A DNA stretch of 42,696 bases from Betaproteobacteria bacterium (GTDB taxonomy: Bacteria; Pseudomonadota; Gammaproteobacteria; Burkholderiales; SG8-41). Location: positions 1-42,696 of the forward strand of contig JAIOOZ010000328.1 of the NCBI GenBank assembly GCA_021414185.1, in the 5' to 3' direction. A model generated the notes under the pieces. It had not been told where the DNA came from. It saw only the letters and a list, made by a program, of their open reading frames with translations, and ran no database searches. This document shows, piece by piece, positions 15,489 to 23,993 of this stretch. How positions within the stretch are numbered: the stretch's first letter is position 1; every line of letters starts with the position of its first letter. Position numbers and translations under genes: made by a program.

Positions 15489-16778
15489 TTAACGCCGCTG
15501 ATTCTGCATGGCGCGATGTCCGATATCGCGGCGCATCTGCATGCCGTCGAAGCGTATCGGCTCGGCGACTTCGTACGCGCGGCGCTGCGCGGTTTTGACG
15601 TTGTGGCCCAGCGCCGTCACGCACAGCACGCGGCCGCCGCTGGCCACGACCGTCTTGCCGTTCAGCGCGGTGCCCGAATGGAATACGCGATAGTCGTCGC
15701 CCGCAGCGGCGTTTACCGGCGGCAACCCCGTGATGGCATCGCCTTTGCGCGGCGCATCCGGATAACCGTGCGCAGCCATCACCACACCGAGCGCTGCGCG
15801 CGGGTCCCACTCGACTTCGATTTTGTCGAGCGTACCGGCGAGAGCGTGGTCGAGCAGCGTCAGCAAATCGCTTTTAAGGCGCAGTATGATGGGCTGGGTC
15901 TCCGGGTCGCCGAGACGGCAGTTGAATTCGACGACGTGCACCTGCCCGCCTTTGCCTATCATCAGGCCCGCGTAGAGAAAACCGACGAATGGCGTGCCGT
16001 CCTGTTCCATGCCGGCGATGGCGGGATTGATCACTTCGCGCATGACTTTTGCGTGCACACTCGGCGTCACCACCGGCGCCGGCGAGTACGCGCCCATGCC
16101 GCCGGTATTGGGGCCGACGTCACCGTCGCGCAGGCGCTTGTGATCCTGGCTGGTGGCGAGTGCGAGTGCGTGACGGCCATCGACCATGACGATGAAGCTC
16201 GCTTCCTCGCCATCGAGAAAATCCTCAATCACGACGCGGCTGCCGGCGCTGCCCATCTTGTTGTCGATCAGCATCATGTCGATGGCGGCATGCGCTTCTT
16301 TGAGATCGGCGGCAACCACCACGCCCTTGCCCGCCGCCAGGCCGTCGGCCTTGATGACGATGGGTGCACCGCGTTCGTCCACATACTGATGCGCGGCCCT
16401 GGCATCGGTGAAAGTCTGGTAGCCCGCGGTCGGTATGCGGTGGCGCTGCATGAACGCCTTGGCGAAATCCTTTGAGCTTTCGAGTTGCGCCGCGCGCTGC
16501 GTCGGGCCGAATATCCTGAGGCCCGCCGCTTGGAATGCATCGACTATACCGGCGGCCAGCGGCGCTTCCGGGCCGACCACCGTCAGCGCGACCTGCTCCT
16601 TGCGCGCGAACTCGACGAGTTTGGTGTGATCGGTAATGTCGACGTTCTCGACGCCGTCTTCGAGCGCGGTGCCGGCATTGCCCGGCGCGACATACACTTT
16701 GGATACGCGCGGCGACTTCGCGAGCTTCCACGCCAATGCATGCTCGCGACCGCCGCCGCCTATGACCATTAGCTTCAT
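15489..16778 (-). CDS. purD: Phosphoribosylamine--glycine ligase
   Basis: ATP-grasp enzyme making glycinamide ribonucleotide in step two of purine synthesis. The 429-residue protein opens with MKLMVIGGGGREHALAWKL, the GARS N-domain signature. It then shows the ATP-grasp core (PIVIKADGLAAGKGV), the metal/ATP residues of VVIEDFLDGEEASF and the family signature segment FNCRLGDPETQPI. A short extension (DIGHRAMQNQRR) follows the usual end. It lies 16 nt downstream of purH, the usual purH-purD pairing. I see no frameshift. Confidence 0.97.
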   Translation of the reverse strand: MKLMVIGGGGREHALAWKLAKSPRVSKVYVAPGNAGTALEDGVENVDITDHTKLVEFARKEQVALTVVGPEAPLAAGIVDAFQAAGLRIFGPTQRAAQLESSKDFAKAFMQRHRIPTAGYQTFTDARAAHQYVDERGAPIVIKADGLAAGKGVVVAADLKEAHAAIDMMLIDNKMGSAGSRVVIEDFLDGEEASFIVMVDGRHALALATSQDHKRLRDGDVGPNTGGMGAYSPAPVVTPSVHAKVMREVINPAIAGMEQDGTPFVGFLYAGLMIGKGGQVHVVEFNCRLGDPETQPIILRLKSDLLTLLDHALAGTLDKIEVEWDPRAALGVVMAAHGYPDAPRKGDAITGLPPVNAAAGDDYRVFHSGTALNGKTVVASGGRVLCVTALGHNVKTAQRRAYEVAEPIRFDGMQMRRDIGHRAMQNQRR

Positions 16779-16794
16779 CTCGGCTTAACGCGCG

Positions 16795-18357
16795 TCAGTG
16801 CCGGAAGTGGCGATGGCCGGTGAAGGCCATCGCGATGCCGCGTTCGTCGGCGGCGGCGATGACTTCCGCATCGCGCAGGCTGCCGCCGGGCTGGATCACC
16901 GCGACCGCGCCCGCCTCGGCGACGACGTCGAGGCCGTCGCGAAACGGAAAAAACGCGTCAGACGCGACTACCGAACCGGCGAGAGCCAGATTGGCGTTCT
17001 GCGCTTTGATCGCGGCAATGCGCGCCGAATCGACGCGGCTCATCTGGCCAGCACCCACGCCCAGTGTGCGGCCTTTGCCGCAAAACACGATGGCATTCGA
17101 TTTCACGAACTTGGCGACGCGCCACGCGAACAGCAGGTCTTCCTGTTGCTGCGGCGTAGGCTGCACCCTGCTGACGATTTTGAGATCGGCGGCGCTGATA
17201 TGAAAGTTGTCGGGTGTCTGCGCAAGCAACCCGCCACCGACGCGTTTCATCTCGTACGCATTGGCGCCGTCCGCCAGCGGGACTTCCAGCACTCGCACGT
17301 TTTCTTTCTTGGCGAGTGCCGCGCGCGCGCCAGCTGAAACCTGTGGTGCGATCAGCACTTCGACAAACTGCTCGGCCACCGCGGCGGCAGTCGCCGCATC
17401 GAGCTCGCGATTGAACGCGATGATGCCGCCGAACGCCGAGGTCGGATCGGTGGCAAAAGCCGCGCGATAAGCATCCAGCGTACTGCCGGCGACCGCGACG
17501 CCGCACGGATTCGCATGCTTGATGATCACGCACGCCGGTTGTTCGAATGTCTTTACGCACTCCCACGCCGCGTCGGCGTCGGCGATATTGTTATATGAGA
17601 GTTCCTTGCCCTGTAGCTGCACGTAGCGCGCGAGGCTGCCCGGCGCGGGCTCGAGGTCGCGGTAGAAAGCCGCGTTCTGATGCGGGTTTTCGCCGTAACG
17701 CAGCGTTTGCGCCAGCTCGAAATTCAGGTTCAGGCGTTGTGGAAAAGCGGCGCGCGCGCCGTCCGCGCCCAACGCGGTCAGGTAATTGCTGATCGCGCCA
17801 TCGTAAGCTGCGGTGTGCGAAAAAGCTTTTTTCGCCAGCCTGAAGCGGGTCGTCTCGCCGACCGCGCCGTTGGCTGCGCGCATTTCGCCCAATATTGCGG
17901 CGTAGTCGGCGGGATCGGTCACCACCGCAACGTGCGCGTGGTTCTTGGCCGCGCTGCGCACCATCGCCGGCCCGCCGATATCGATATTTTCGATCGCTTC
18001 GTCCAGCGTACAGCCGGCGCGGGCGACGGTCTGGCTAAAGGGATAGAGATTGACGACCACCAGGTCGATGGGCGCGATGCCGGCGCTTTTGATCGCCTCG
18101 ACATGCGCGGGAACGTCGCGCCGCGCTAGTATGCCGCCGTGAACTTTCGGGTGCAGGGTTTTGACGCGGCCGTCGAGCATCTCCGGAAAACCGGTATGGT
18201 CAGACACCTCGGTGACGCTGATCCCGCTGTCGCGCAGCAGCTTGGCGGTGCCGCCGGTAGACAGCATCGCGACGCCGAAACCGGCGAGGCCGCGCGCGAA
18301 CTCGATGAGCCCGGTTTTGTCGGAAACGCTTAGTAGCGCGGTCTTGATGACGGACAT
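16795..18357 (-). CDS. purH: Bifunctional AICAR formyltransferase/IMP cyclohydrolase
   Basis: Catalyses the last two steps of IMP synthesis. The 520-residue protein has an N-terminal MGS-like cyclohydrolase domain (residues 1 to about 200, beginning ALLSVSDKTGLIEFARGL, with STGGTAKLLRDSGI). The C-terminal formyltransferase domain contains the catalytic KHANPCGVA motif and ends in VIQPGGSLRDAEVI and AMAFTGHRHFRH, the usual terminus. Length and both active sites are intact. A 69-nt gap with a long inverted repeat separates it from fis. Confidence 0.97.
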   Translation of the reverse strand: MSVIKTALLSVSDKTGLIEFARGLAGFGVAMLSTGGTAKLLRDSGISVTEVSDHTGFPEMLDGRVKTLHPKVHGGILARRDVPAHVEAIKSAGIAPIDLVVVNLYPFSQTVARAGCTLDEAIENIDIGGPAMVRSAAKNHAHVAVVTDPADYAAILGEMRAANGAVGETTRFRLAKKAFSHTAAYDGAISNYLTALGADGARAAFPQRLNLNFELAQTLRYGENPHQNAAFYRDLEPAPGSLARYVQLQGKELSYNNIADADAAWECVKTFEQPACVIIKHANPCGVAVAGSTLDAYRAAFATDPTSAFGGIIAFNRELDAATAAAVAEQFVEVLIAPQVSAGARAALAKKENVRVLEVPLADGANAYEMKRVGGGLLAQTPDNFHISAADLKIVSRVQPTPQQQEDLLFAWRVAKFVKSNAIVFCGKGRTLGVGAGQMSRVDSARIAAIKAQNANLALAGSVVASDAFFPFRDGLDVVAEAGAVAVIQPGGSLRDAEVIAAADERGIAMAFTGHRHFRH

Positions 18358-18365
18358 GGGAAGCA

Positions 18366-18420
18366 GGATTGAGGATTGAGTTATCAGGTTTGAGGGGGCT
18401 CAATCCTCAGTCCCCGATCC
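18366..18420. repeat. Inverted and direct repeat between fis and purH (hairpin, possible attenuator)
   Basis: GAGGATTGAG (18371-18380) pairs perfectly with CTCAATCCTC (18399-18408) across an 18-nt loop, and the pairing extends outward with G-T wobbles. Each arm is itself a short tandem repeat: AGGATTG twice on the left, and GATCCTC-type units on the right up to 18420. In the direction of transcription there is no T-run, so it is a poor Rho-independent terminator. It could instead trim purH expression relative to fis, or stabilise one mRNA end. Confidence 0.6.
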
Positions 18421-18426
18421 TCGATC

Positions 18427-18669
18427 CTAGCCTTTAATTCCGTGCGCCTTCATTTTCTTGCGCAGCGTGTTGCGGTTGATCCCCAGCACCTGCGCGGCAT
18501 GCGACTGGTTGCCGCGCAGTTTATGCAACACCGATTCGAGCAGCGGCTTTTCGACACTGTTGATTACCATGTCGTAAACGCCGCGCGCCTTCTCCCCATC
18601 CAGGTCCTTGAAATAGCCGTCGATGGCCTTGCGCACGAAGCGGGCCATTTCATTCTCGTTCATCATCAT
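18427..18669 (-). CDS. fis: Fis-family DNA-binding protein
   Basis: Nucleoid-associated regulator of 80 residues, shorter than the 98-residue E. coli Fis but typical of betaproteobacteria. The C-terminal helix-turn-helix is clear: PLLESVLHKLRGNQSHAAQ, then VLGINRNTLRKKMKAHGIKG. The N-terminal beta-hairpin arms of enterobacterial Fis are short here. The start overlaps the dusB stop by 4 nt (ATGA); a start at the second or third Met would cost only one or two residues. The dusB-fis operon is a conserved arrangement and supports the call. Confidence 0.93.
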   Translation of the reverse strand: MMMNENEMARFVRKAIDGYFKDLDGEKARGVYDMVINSVEKPLLESVLHKLRGNQSHAAQVLGINRNTLRKKMKAHGIKG

Positions 18670-19673
18670 GCCGCGAGTTCCTCAACATAAATAAGCCGCT
18701 GGCTCTGGCTGGCCAGTTCCCCGAAAAATTCGTCGACCGCCGCCATTTGCTCGGCGCAGGTCTGCAGCTGGTTCATCGCATGGCGAAACGCCGCCGAACC
18801 GGCGAGTCCCTTGGTGTACCAAGAGATGTGCTTGCGCGCCATGCGGACACCGGTGTATTCGCCGTAGAAAGCGTAGAGGTCGTGCAGGTGCGCGTTGAGC
18901 ACGCGATGAATTTCCTCGACTTCCGGCGGCGGCAGGTGCGCGCCAGTCTCGAGAAAATGCTCGATCTCGCGGAAGATCCACGGCCGGCCTTGTGCTGCGC
19001 GGCCTATCATGACCGCGTCGGCGCCGGTATACGCGAGTACGTGTTTGGCTTTTTCCGGCGTCGTGATGTCGCCATTGGCAATCACCGGAATATTCACCGC
19101 GGCTTTGACGGCGGCAATGGTGTCGTATTCGGCATCGCCGGTGTAGGCGCAGGCGCGCGTGCGCCCGTGCACCGCCAACAACTGTATGCCCGCGCTTTCG
19201 GCAAGCCGGGCAACGGCCACCGCGTTGCGGTTGCCGCGGTCCCACCCGGTGCGTATCTTGAGCGTGACGGGAACGTTCACGGCGCGCACCACCGCTTCGA
19301 CGATGCGTTTGACCAGCGGCTCGTTCTGCAGCAGCGCCGAGCCCGCCATCACGTTGCAGACTTTCTTCGCCGGACAGCCCATGTTGATGTCGATGATCTG
19401 CGCGCCCTGATCGACGTTGTAGCGCGCCGCCTCAGCCATCATGGCCGGATCGGCGCCCGCGATCTGCACCGAGATCGGATCCACTTCGCCTTCGTGATTG
19501 GCGCGGCGGCGCGTTTTCTCGCTGCCCCACAACAATGAATTGCTGGCGACCATTTCGGACACCGCCATGCCCGCGCCCATCTGCTTGCACAACTGGCGAA
19601 ACGGCCGGTCGGTAACGCCGGCCATCGGCGCGACGACCAGATTATTTTTCAGTTGATAGGGACCGACGCGCAT
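18666..19673 (-). CDS. dusB: tRNA-dihydrouridine synthase B
   Basis: FMN-dependent enzyme that reduces uridine to dihydrouridine in the tRNA D-loop. The 335-residue protein is a TIM barrel with APMAGVTDRPFRQLC near the N-terminus, the catalytic cysteine in INMGCPAKKVCN (C100 region), LKIRTGWD, the histidine motif VHGRTRACAYTG, PVIANGDI for FMN binding and IGRAAQGRPWIF. Length and motifs are intact. It heads a run of dusB, fis, purH, purD and hemF on the minus strand. Confidence 0.96.
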   Translation of the reverse strand: MRVGPYQLKNNLVVAPMAGVTDRPFRQLCKQMGAGMAVSEMVASNSLLWGSEKTRRRANHEGEVDPISVQIAGADPAMMAEAARYNVDQGAQIIDINMGCPAKKVCNVMAGSALLQNEPLVKRIVEAVVRAVNVPVTLKIRTGWDRGNRNAVAVARLAESAGIQLLAVHGRTRACAYTGDAEYDTIAAVKAAVNIPVIANGDITTPEKAKHVLAYTGADAVMIGRAAQGRPWIFREIEHFLETGAHLPPPEVEEIHRVLNAHLHDLYAFYGEYTGVRMARKHISWYTKGLAGSAAFRHAMNQLQTCAEQMAAVDEFFGELASQSQRLIYVEELAA

Positions 19674-19721
19674 GGAGAGGATGAATTTTTTGGTGCTGCA
19701 GGAATTCAGGGAAAGGGCGTA

Positions 19722-19727
19722 ATTGTA
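19722..19727 (-). promoter_or_regulatory. Candidate -10 box for dusB-fis-purHD
   Basis: The 98-bp gap between ubiH and dusB is AT-richer than its surroundings. On the minus strand it holds TACAAT (reading 19727 to 19722), about 50 nt before the dusB ATG. A matching -35 box at normal spacing is weak (TTTTCT). The position fits a promoter for the dusB-led operon, but the evidence is only this hexamer. Confidence 0.3.
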
Positions 19728-19771
19728 ATCGCCTCAAAGCTGCAAGAAAAGCGGCATATGCAACTATTTGC

Positions 19772-20920
19772 TCAGCCGCGCGCACCGAACATCATGCGAC
19801 GCACCAGAAAATTTTTCGCGGGCGGAATGCTGCTCAAAGCGGCGAGTCCGGCGCCGCACAACCGATCGATTATCGGGATGTTGTTGGAAAACAACCGGAT
19901 CAGCGTATCAGTGAACAAAATGGTCGCGGTTCGATCAAAACGCCGTTCTGAGAAATAGGCATTCAATGTTGCACTGGCGCCGGGATCGCGGGCATCGCGC
20001 GCTGCCTGCGCCAGTTCCCACGCGTCGCGCAAACCGAGATTGAAGCCCTGACCTGCGACCGGATGCAAGGATTGTGCCGCATTGCCGACCAGCACCACGC
20101 GCGGCGCAAGCGGCCGCCGCGCCTGTCTCAACATCAAAGGAAATACCTGCCGCGCGCCGCGCAAACTGAATGCGCCTAGCGTTGCGCCGAATACCGCGCG
20201 CAATTCCACGCAAAAATCGGCGTCGTTAAGCGCCGCCAGCGCATTTGCGCGGTCGGGCTGCGCGGTCCACACCAGAGACCAGCCGCGATGCGTAGGCAAG
20301 AGCGCGAGCGGGCCGTGGGGCGTAAATCGCTCGAAAGCACGGTTTTGGTGCGGCTCTTCGCTGATGACTTCGCAGACCAGCGCCGACTGCCGGTAATCAC
20401 GCTCTTCGACGCGCGCCAGTTGCAATCCGTCTGCGCCGTCGGCCAGCGCGACCAATCGCGTGTGAAATTGCCGTGTCATTCCGCCGCACTCGACACCGAC
20501 GATCGCCTCATCGGCATTGCTCGTGAACTCACGCGCGCTGCAGCCGTTCATCACTTCCACCGTACTGCCGGCAACTGCATCAGCCAGCGCGCGCTGCAAC
20601 GCGACGTAGCTCACCACATAACCGAGCGCCGGCACCTGTGCGTCAGCCGCGCTTAATTCGACGCGGCCAAAACGCTGCTGTTGGGAAACCGCAATAGTGT
20701 GTATGGGCGTGACCTCCGCGAGCGCTTGCCACGCACCCAACCTCTCCATGACCAAGCGGCTGCCGTGCGACAGCGCGATGACCCGCGCATCTTCGACCGC
20801 GGCGTCGCGCGGCCGCGCTTCGAGCAGGGCTATGCGGTGGCCGCTGTCGCGCAAACCCAGCGCCAGTGCGGAGCCGACCGGACCGCCGCCGGCTATGACG
20901 ATGTCGTAGTCTTCAGCCAC
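19772..20920 (-). CDS. ubiH: UbiH/VisC-family FAD-dependent hydroxylase (2-octaprenyl-6-methoxyphenol hydroxylase type)
   Basis: Flavin monooxygenase of ubiquinone synthesis, 382 residues. The FAD-binding Rossmann motif is IVIAGGGPVGSALALGL (8-24). The substrate/NAD motif follows as ALADGADG. The second FAD motif, VVLVGNAAQSLHPVAGQGFN, then GLRDAWELA, is the UbiH/F/I signature. The C-terminal FSNNIPIIDRLCGAGLAAL matches the membrane-proximal tail of UbiH proteins. Its start lies 8 nt inside pepP, the classic pepP-ubiH arrangement, which favours UbiH over UbiF or UbiI. Which ring position it hydroxylates cannot be settled from sequence. Confidence 0.92.
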   Translation of the reverse strand: MAEDYDIVIAGGGPVGSALALGLRDSGHRIALLEARPRDAAVEDARVIALSHGSRLVMERLGAWQALAEVTPIHTIAVSQQQRFGRVELSAADAQVPALGYVVSYVALQRALADAVAGSTVEVMNGCSAREFTSNADEAIVGVECGGMTRQFHTRLVALADGADGLQLARVEERDYRQSALVCEVISEEPHQNRAFERFTPHGPLALLPTHRGWSLVWTAQPDRANALAALNDADFCVELRAVFGATLGAFSLRGARQVFPLMLRQARRPLAPRVVLVGNAAQSLHPVAGQGFNLGLRDAWELAQAARDARDPGASATLNAYFSERRFDRTATILFTDTLIRLFSNNIPIIDRLCGAGLAALSSIPPAKNFLVRRMMFGARG

Positions 20921-22235
20921 GCATCCAGGCTTCGATGTCGGCGACCGTTTTGGGCGCCGCCAGCGTCAGCACTTCGTTGCCCGTCGCAGTGACCGCCACG
21001 TCATCCTCGATGCGGATGCCGATATTGGCGAAATGAGCGGGGACGCCGGCGCCAGGACGTATATAGCATCCGGGTTCCACAGTCAGCACCATACCGGGTT
21101 CGAGTTTGCGCCATGCGCCGTCGCGCTTGTATTCGCCCGCGTCATGCACGTCGAGCCCCAGCCAGTGTCCCGTGCGATGCATGTAGAACTGCCGGTAATC
21201 GCCGCTTTCTATTACCTTGTCGACGCTGCCCTGGCACAGGCCGAACCCGATCAGCCCCTGCGCCAGCACGCGCACTGCCGCGTCGTGCGGCGCGTTCCAT
21301 GACGATCCCGGCACGACCTCGGCTATCGCCGCCGCCTGCGCTGCCAGCACCAGTTGATAGATATCGCGCTGTGCCGCGCTGAACTTGCCATTGACGGGAA
21401 AAGTGCGGGTGATGTCGGACGCATACCCGTCGAGTTCGCAGCCGGCGTCGATCAACAGCAGATCCCCGGCGTTGAGCCGCGCGTCGTTTTGCACGTAGTG
21501 CAGCACGCAGGCATTCGCGCCACCGGCCACGATCGACGTATAGGCCGGCGCCTGCGCGCCGCCGTGGCGAAATTCGTGCAGCAACTCGGCTTCGATTTCG
21601 TATTCGGCGCGGCCCGGCGCCGCCGCGCGCATCGCGCGTTTGTGCGCGGTAGTCGAGATCTGCGCGGCGCGGCGCATGACATCCAGTTCGTGCGCATCCT
21701 TGACGAGCCGCATGTCGTCGAGCACGGTCCGCACATCTGAAATCGCTTCTGGTGCTGCAACGCCATTGCGCACCTGGGCGCGTACTGCGTTGAGCCAACC
21801 CAGCACCCGCGCATCCCACGGCTCGTCGCTGCCGAGGTGACAGCACAGCTGCGGCTGATTGGCCAGCAGATCCGGCATGCGCGCATCGAGCTCGCCTACC
21901 GGATGGCTTTCGTCGAAGCCGAATACCTCGCGCGCTTGCTGCGGACCGTACCGAAATCCATCCCAGATTTCGCGCTCGACATCCTTGTCGCGGCAAAACA
22001 GCACACTCTTCGGCTGGTCTCCCGCGATTACCACCAGCACGGACTCGGGCTCGATAAAACCGGTCAGATAATAAAAATAGCTGTCGTAGCGGTAGGGATA
22101 ATGCGAATCGCGGTTGCGCGCGCGTTCTGGCGCCGTCGGAATGATGGCAATACCGCGCTTGATGCGCGCGGCAAGACGCGCGCGCCGTTCGGCGTAAACC
22201 GGCGCCATGCGCGCAATAATGGAGAGATCGGTCAT
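20913..22235 (-). CDS. pepP: Xaa-Pro aminopeptidase P
   Basis: Dinuclear-metal peptidase that removes an N-terminal residue before proline. The 440-residue protein has the N-terminal creatinase-like domain (PYRYDSYFYYLTGFIEPES) and the pita-bread catalytic domain. Metal ligands are visible: the two Asp of LIDAGCELDGYASDITRTFP, the His of HRTGHWLGLDVHDAGE, Glu in TVEPGCYI and Glu in GIRIEDDV. The frame is open well upstream, but the ATG at 22235 (MTDLSIIARMAPVY) or the Met ten codons later fits the family. It lies 31 nt after murU and overlaps ubiH by 8 nt. Confidence 0.95.
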   Translation of the reverse strand: MTDLSIIARMAPVYAERRARLAARIKRGIAIIPTAPERARNRDSHYPYRYDSYFYYLTGFIEPESVLVVIAGDQPKSVLFCRDKDVEREIWDGFRYGPQQAREVFGFDESHPVGELDARMPDLLANQPQLCCHLGSDEPWDARVLGWLNAVRAQVRNGVAAPEAISDVRTVLDDMRLVKDAHELDVMRRAAQISTTAHKRAMRAAAPGRAEYEIEAELLHEFRHGGAQAPAYTSIVAGGANACVLHYVQNDARLNAGDLLLIDAGCELDGYASDITRTFPVNGKFSAAQRDIYQLVLAAQAAAIAEVVPGSSWNAPHDAAVRVLAQGLIGFGLCQGSVDKVIESGDYRQFYMHRTGHWLGLDVHDAGEYKRDGAWRKLEPGMVLTVEPGCYIRPGAGVPAHFANIGIRIEDDVAVTATGNEVLTLAAPKTVADIEAWMRG

Positions 22236-22241
22236 GCGGGA

Positions 22242-22247
22242 ATTATA
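22242..22247 (-). promoter_or_regulatory. Perfect -10 hexamer just before pepP
   Basis: TATAAT on the minus strand (22247 to 22242) ends 6 nt before the pepP ATG. Transcription would then begin at or next to the start codon, giving a leaderless pepP-ubiH mRNA, or translation would begin at the Met ten codons in. No good -35 box is seen at 16-18 nt. The hexamer could be chance, but it stands out in a GC-rich gap. Confidence 0.3.
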
Positions 22248-22266
22248 CGCCGCGCCGCCCCGCGCC

Positions 22267-22947
22267 CTACCGCGTGGCGAGTTCGCGTTCGAGTTGGGCG
22301 AGACGCTCCGGTGTACCGATATCACGCCAGCGTCCGCTGTAATGTTCGCCGCTGACTTTCTGCGCCGCGATCGCTTCGCGCAGCAGCGGCGCGAGCGGGG
22401 CCTTTGCCCCGCGGGCAAATGCGCGGAACATCGCAGGGCGGTATACGGCGATGCCGCTGAAGGTCAGGCGCGCGCCGTCCAGAGCAACGCGCCCTTCGTG
22501 CAAAGCAAAATCGCCGGCAGTGTGATGTTCGGGGTTGGCGACCAGCACCAAATGCGCATTCAGGTCCGGCTGCGCAAGGCGGCCCACCGCGCCCGCCAGG
22601 CGCGTGTAATCAAAATCGCTGTAAACGTCCGCATTCACCACGGCGAACGGCGCGTCGCCCAGCAACGGCAGTGCCTGCGCGATGCCGCCGGCGGTCTCGA
22701 GCGCCTCGGCTTCGCGCGAATAGGCGATGTCGACGCCGAAGCGCGCGCCAGTGCCGAGCGCCGCTTCGATTATCGCGCCCAGATGCGCGTGATTGATGAC
22801 GATCCCGGTAAACCCCGCCGCCGCCAGTTTTTCGATATGCCAGACGATCAGCGGTTTGCCGCCCACCACCAGCAGGGACTTGGGAGTTTTGTCGGTGAGC
22901 GGACGCATGCGCTCGCCGCGTCCGGCGGCGAGGATCATGGCCTTCAA
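22267..22947 (-). CDS. murU: N-acetylmuramate alpha-1-phosphate uridylyltransferase
   Basis: Makes UDP-MurNAc from MurNAc-1-phosphate in the cell-wall recycling route that bypasses de novo synthesis. The 226-residue protein opens with MKAMILAAGRGERMRPLTDK, the nucleotidyltransferase signature. It continues with GKPLIVWHIEKLAAAG, INHAHLG, LETAGGI, VVNADVYSDFD and the C-terminal KVSGEHYSGRWRDIGTPERL, which closely follow characterised MurU. The TTG at 22947 is chosen: it gives the conserved MKAMILAAG start and overlaps the amgK stop as TTGA. An ATG three codons later is the alternative. It is directly coupled to amgK, the preceding enzyme of the route. Confidence 0.93.
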   Translation of the reverse strand: MKAMILAAGRGERMRPLTDKTPKSLLVVGGKPLIVWHIEKLAAAGFTGIVINHAHLGAIIEAALGTGARFGVDIAYSREAEALETAGGIAQALPLLGDAPFAVVNADVYSDFDYTRLAGAVGRLAQPDLNAHLVLVANPEHHTAGDFALHEGRVALDGARLTFSGIAVYRPAMFRAFARGAKAPLAPLLREAIAAQKVSGEHYSGRWRDIGTPERLAQLERELATR

Positions 22948-23948
22948 AACGTATAGCCCGCGCCCGCTGCTGCGCGGCCTTCGATTTCGTCCAGCAGCTT
23001 GAGCAGCGGTTTCAGTGCAGCGTAACGCACAGCAACCGCGCGCACGTAACCGATGAAGCGCGGCGTATCGGCAAGATAGCTGCTTTTGCCGTCGCGGTAA
23101 TTGAGCCGCGCGAAAATTCCCAGCACCTTGAGATGGCGCTGCAGGCCCATCCATTCGAAATCGCGGTAAAACTCGCCGAAGTCGGCGGCGACCGGCAGGC
23201 GGGCGCGCTTCGCTTTTTCCCAATAGCGCGCCGTCCAGTCGAGCACGCGTTCCTCATCCCAACTCACGAACGCATCCTTGAACAGCGAAGCTACGTCATA
23301 GGTGATGGGGCCGTAAACCGCATCCTGGAAATCGAGCACGCCCGGATTGGGCTCGCACACCATCAGGTTGCGCGGCATATAGTCGCGATGCACATAGACC
23401 ACCGGCTGCGCAAGATTGCTTTTGAGTATCAGCGCGAATACCTGCGCCAGCGCGTCGTTCTGCGCCGCGTTGAGCGTGACCGCGCGATGGCGCCCTATGT
23501 ACCATTCGGGGAAGAGCGCGAGTTCGCGCGTGAGCAGTGCTTCATCGTACGGCGGCAGCACGCCGGGTTTGCTCGACAGCTGCCAGCGCAGCAGCGCGTC
23601 TATCGCATCGCGAAACAGCGCGTCTGCGGTATCGCCGTTGAGCGCCTGCAGATAACCCGCGGTGCCCAGATCGGACAGGAGCAGATAGCCGCGCTCGAAA
23701 TCCGCGGCGATCACGCGCGGCACGTTGAGGCCGGCCTCCTCCATCAGGCGCGCGATGCGCACAAAGGGCCGGCAATCCTCATGCGCGGGCGGCGCATCCA
23801 TCGCGATCAACGATGCGCCCGCGGTAGTGACGCGGAAATAACGCCGGAAACTCGCGTCGGCGGAAGCCGCTTCCAGCGCGAGCGGCGGCACGTTCAACTG
23901 AGTTTCAATCCAGCGCTTTAATTCGCTCAGTCGGTCCACGCCGCGCAT
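22944..23948 (-). CDS. amgK: N-acetylmuramate/N-acetylglucosamine anomeric kinase
   Basis: Aminoglycoside-phosphotransferase-fold sugar kinase that phosphorylates MurNAc at C1; its product is the MurU substrate. The 334-residue protein has the catalytic loop VHRDYMPRN (186-194, D189) and the metal site LDFQDAVYGP (D206). The N-terminal ATP site has the DASFRRYFRV pattern, and the C-terminus GGR-like tail is family-typical. Its ATG at 23948 faces lptD across only 45 bp. Divergence from lptD with murU downstream is a common proteobacterial order and supports the assignment. Confidence 0.94.
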   Translation of the reverse strand: MRGVDRLSELKRWIETQLNVPPLALEAASADASFRRYFRVTTAGASLIAMDAPPAHEDCRPFVRIARLMEEAGLNVPRVIAADFERGYLLLSDLGTAGYLQALNGDTADALFRDAIDALLRWQLSSKPGVLPPYDEALLTRELALFPEWYIGRHRAVTLNAAQNDALAQVFALILKSNLAQPVVYVHRDYMPRNLMVCEPNPGVLDFQDAVYGPITYDVASLFKDAFVSWDEERVLDWTARYWEKAKRARLPVAADFGEFYRDFEWMGLQRHLKVLGIFARLNYRDGKSSYLADTPRFIGYVRAVAVRYAALKPLLKLLDEIEGRAAAGAGYTF

Positions 23949-23993
23949 TGCCTAATTCGGGAAAGTGTGCGATTTTATCACTCCCTTCCTTCG

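Noticed and set aside
14676..16475. A 599-residue open frame on the plus strand
   Set aside because: It is the mirror of hemF and purD, both of which are complete with active-site motifs. Its composition (His/Arg/Ala-rich) is that of a shadow frame.
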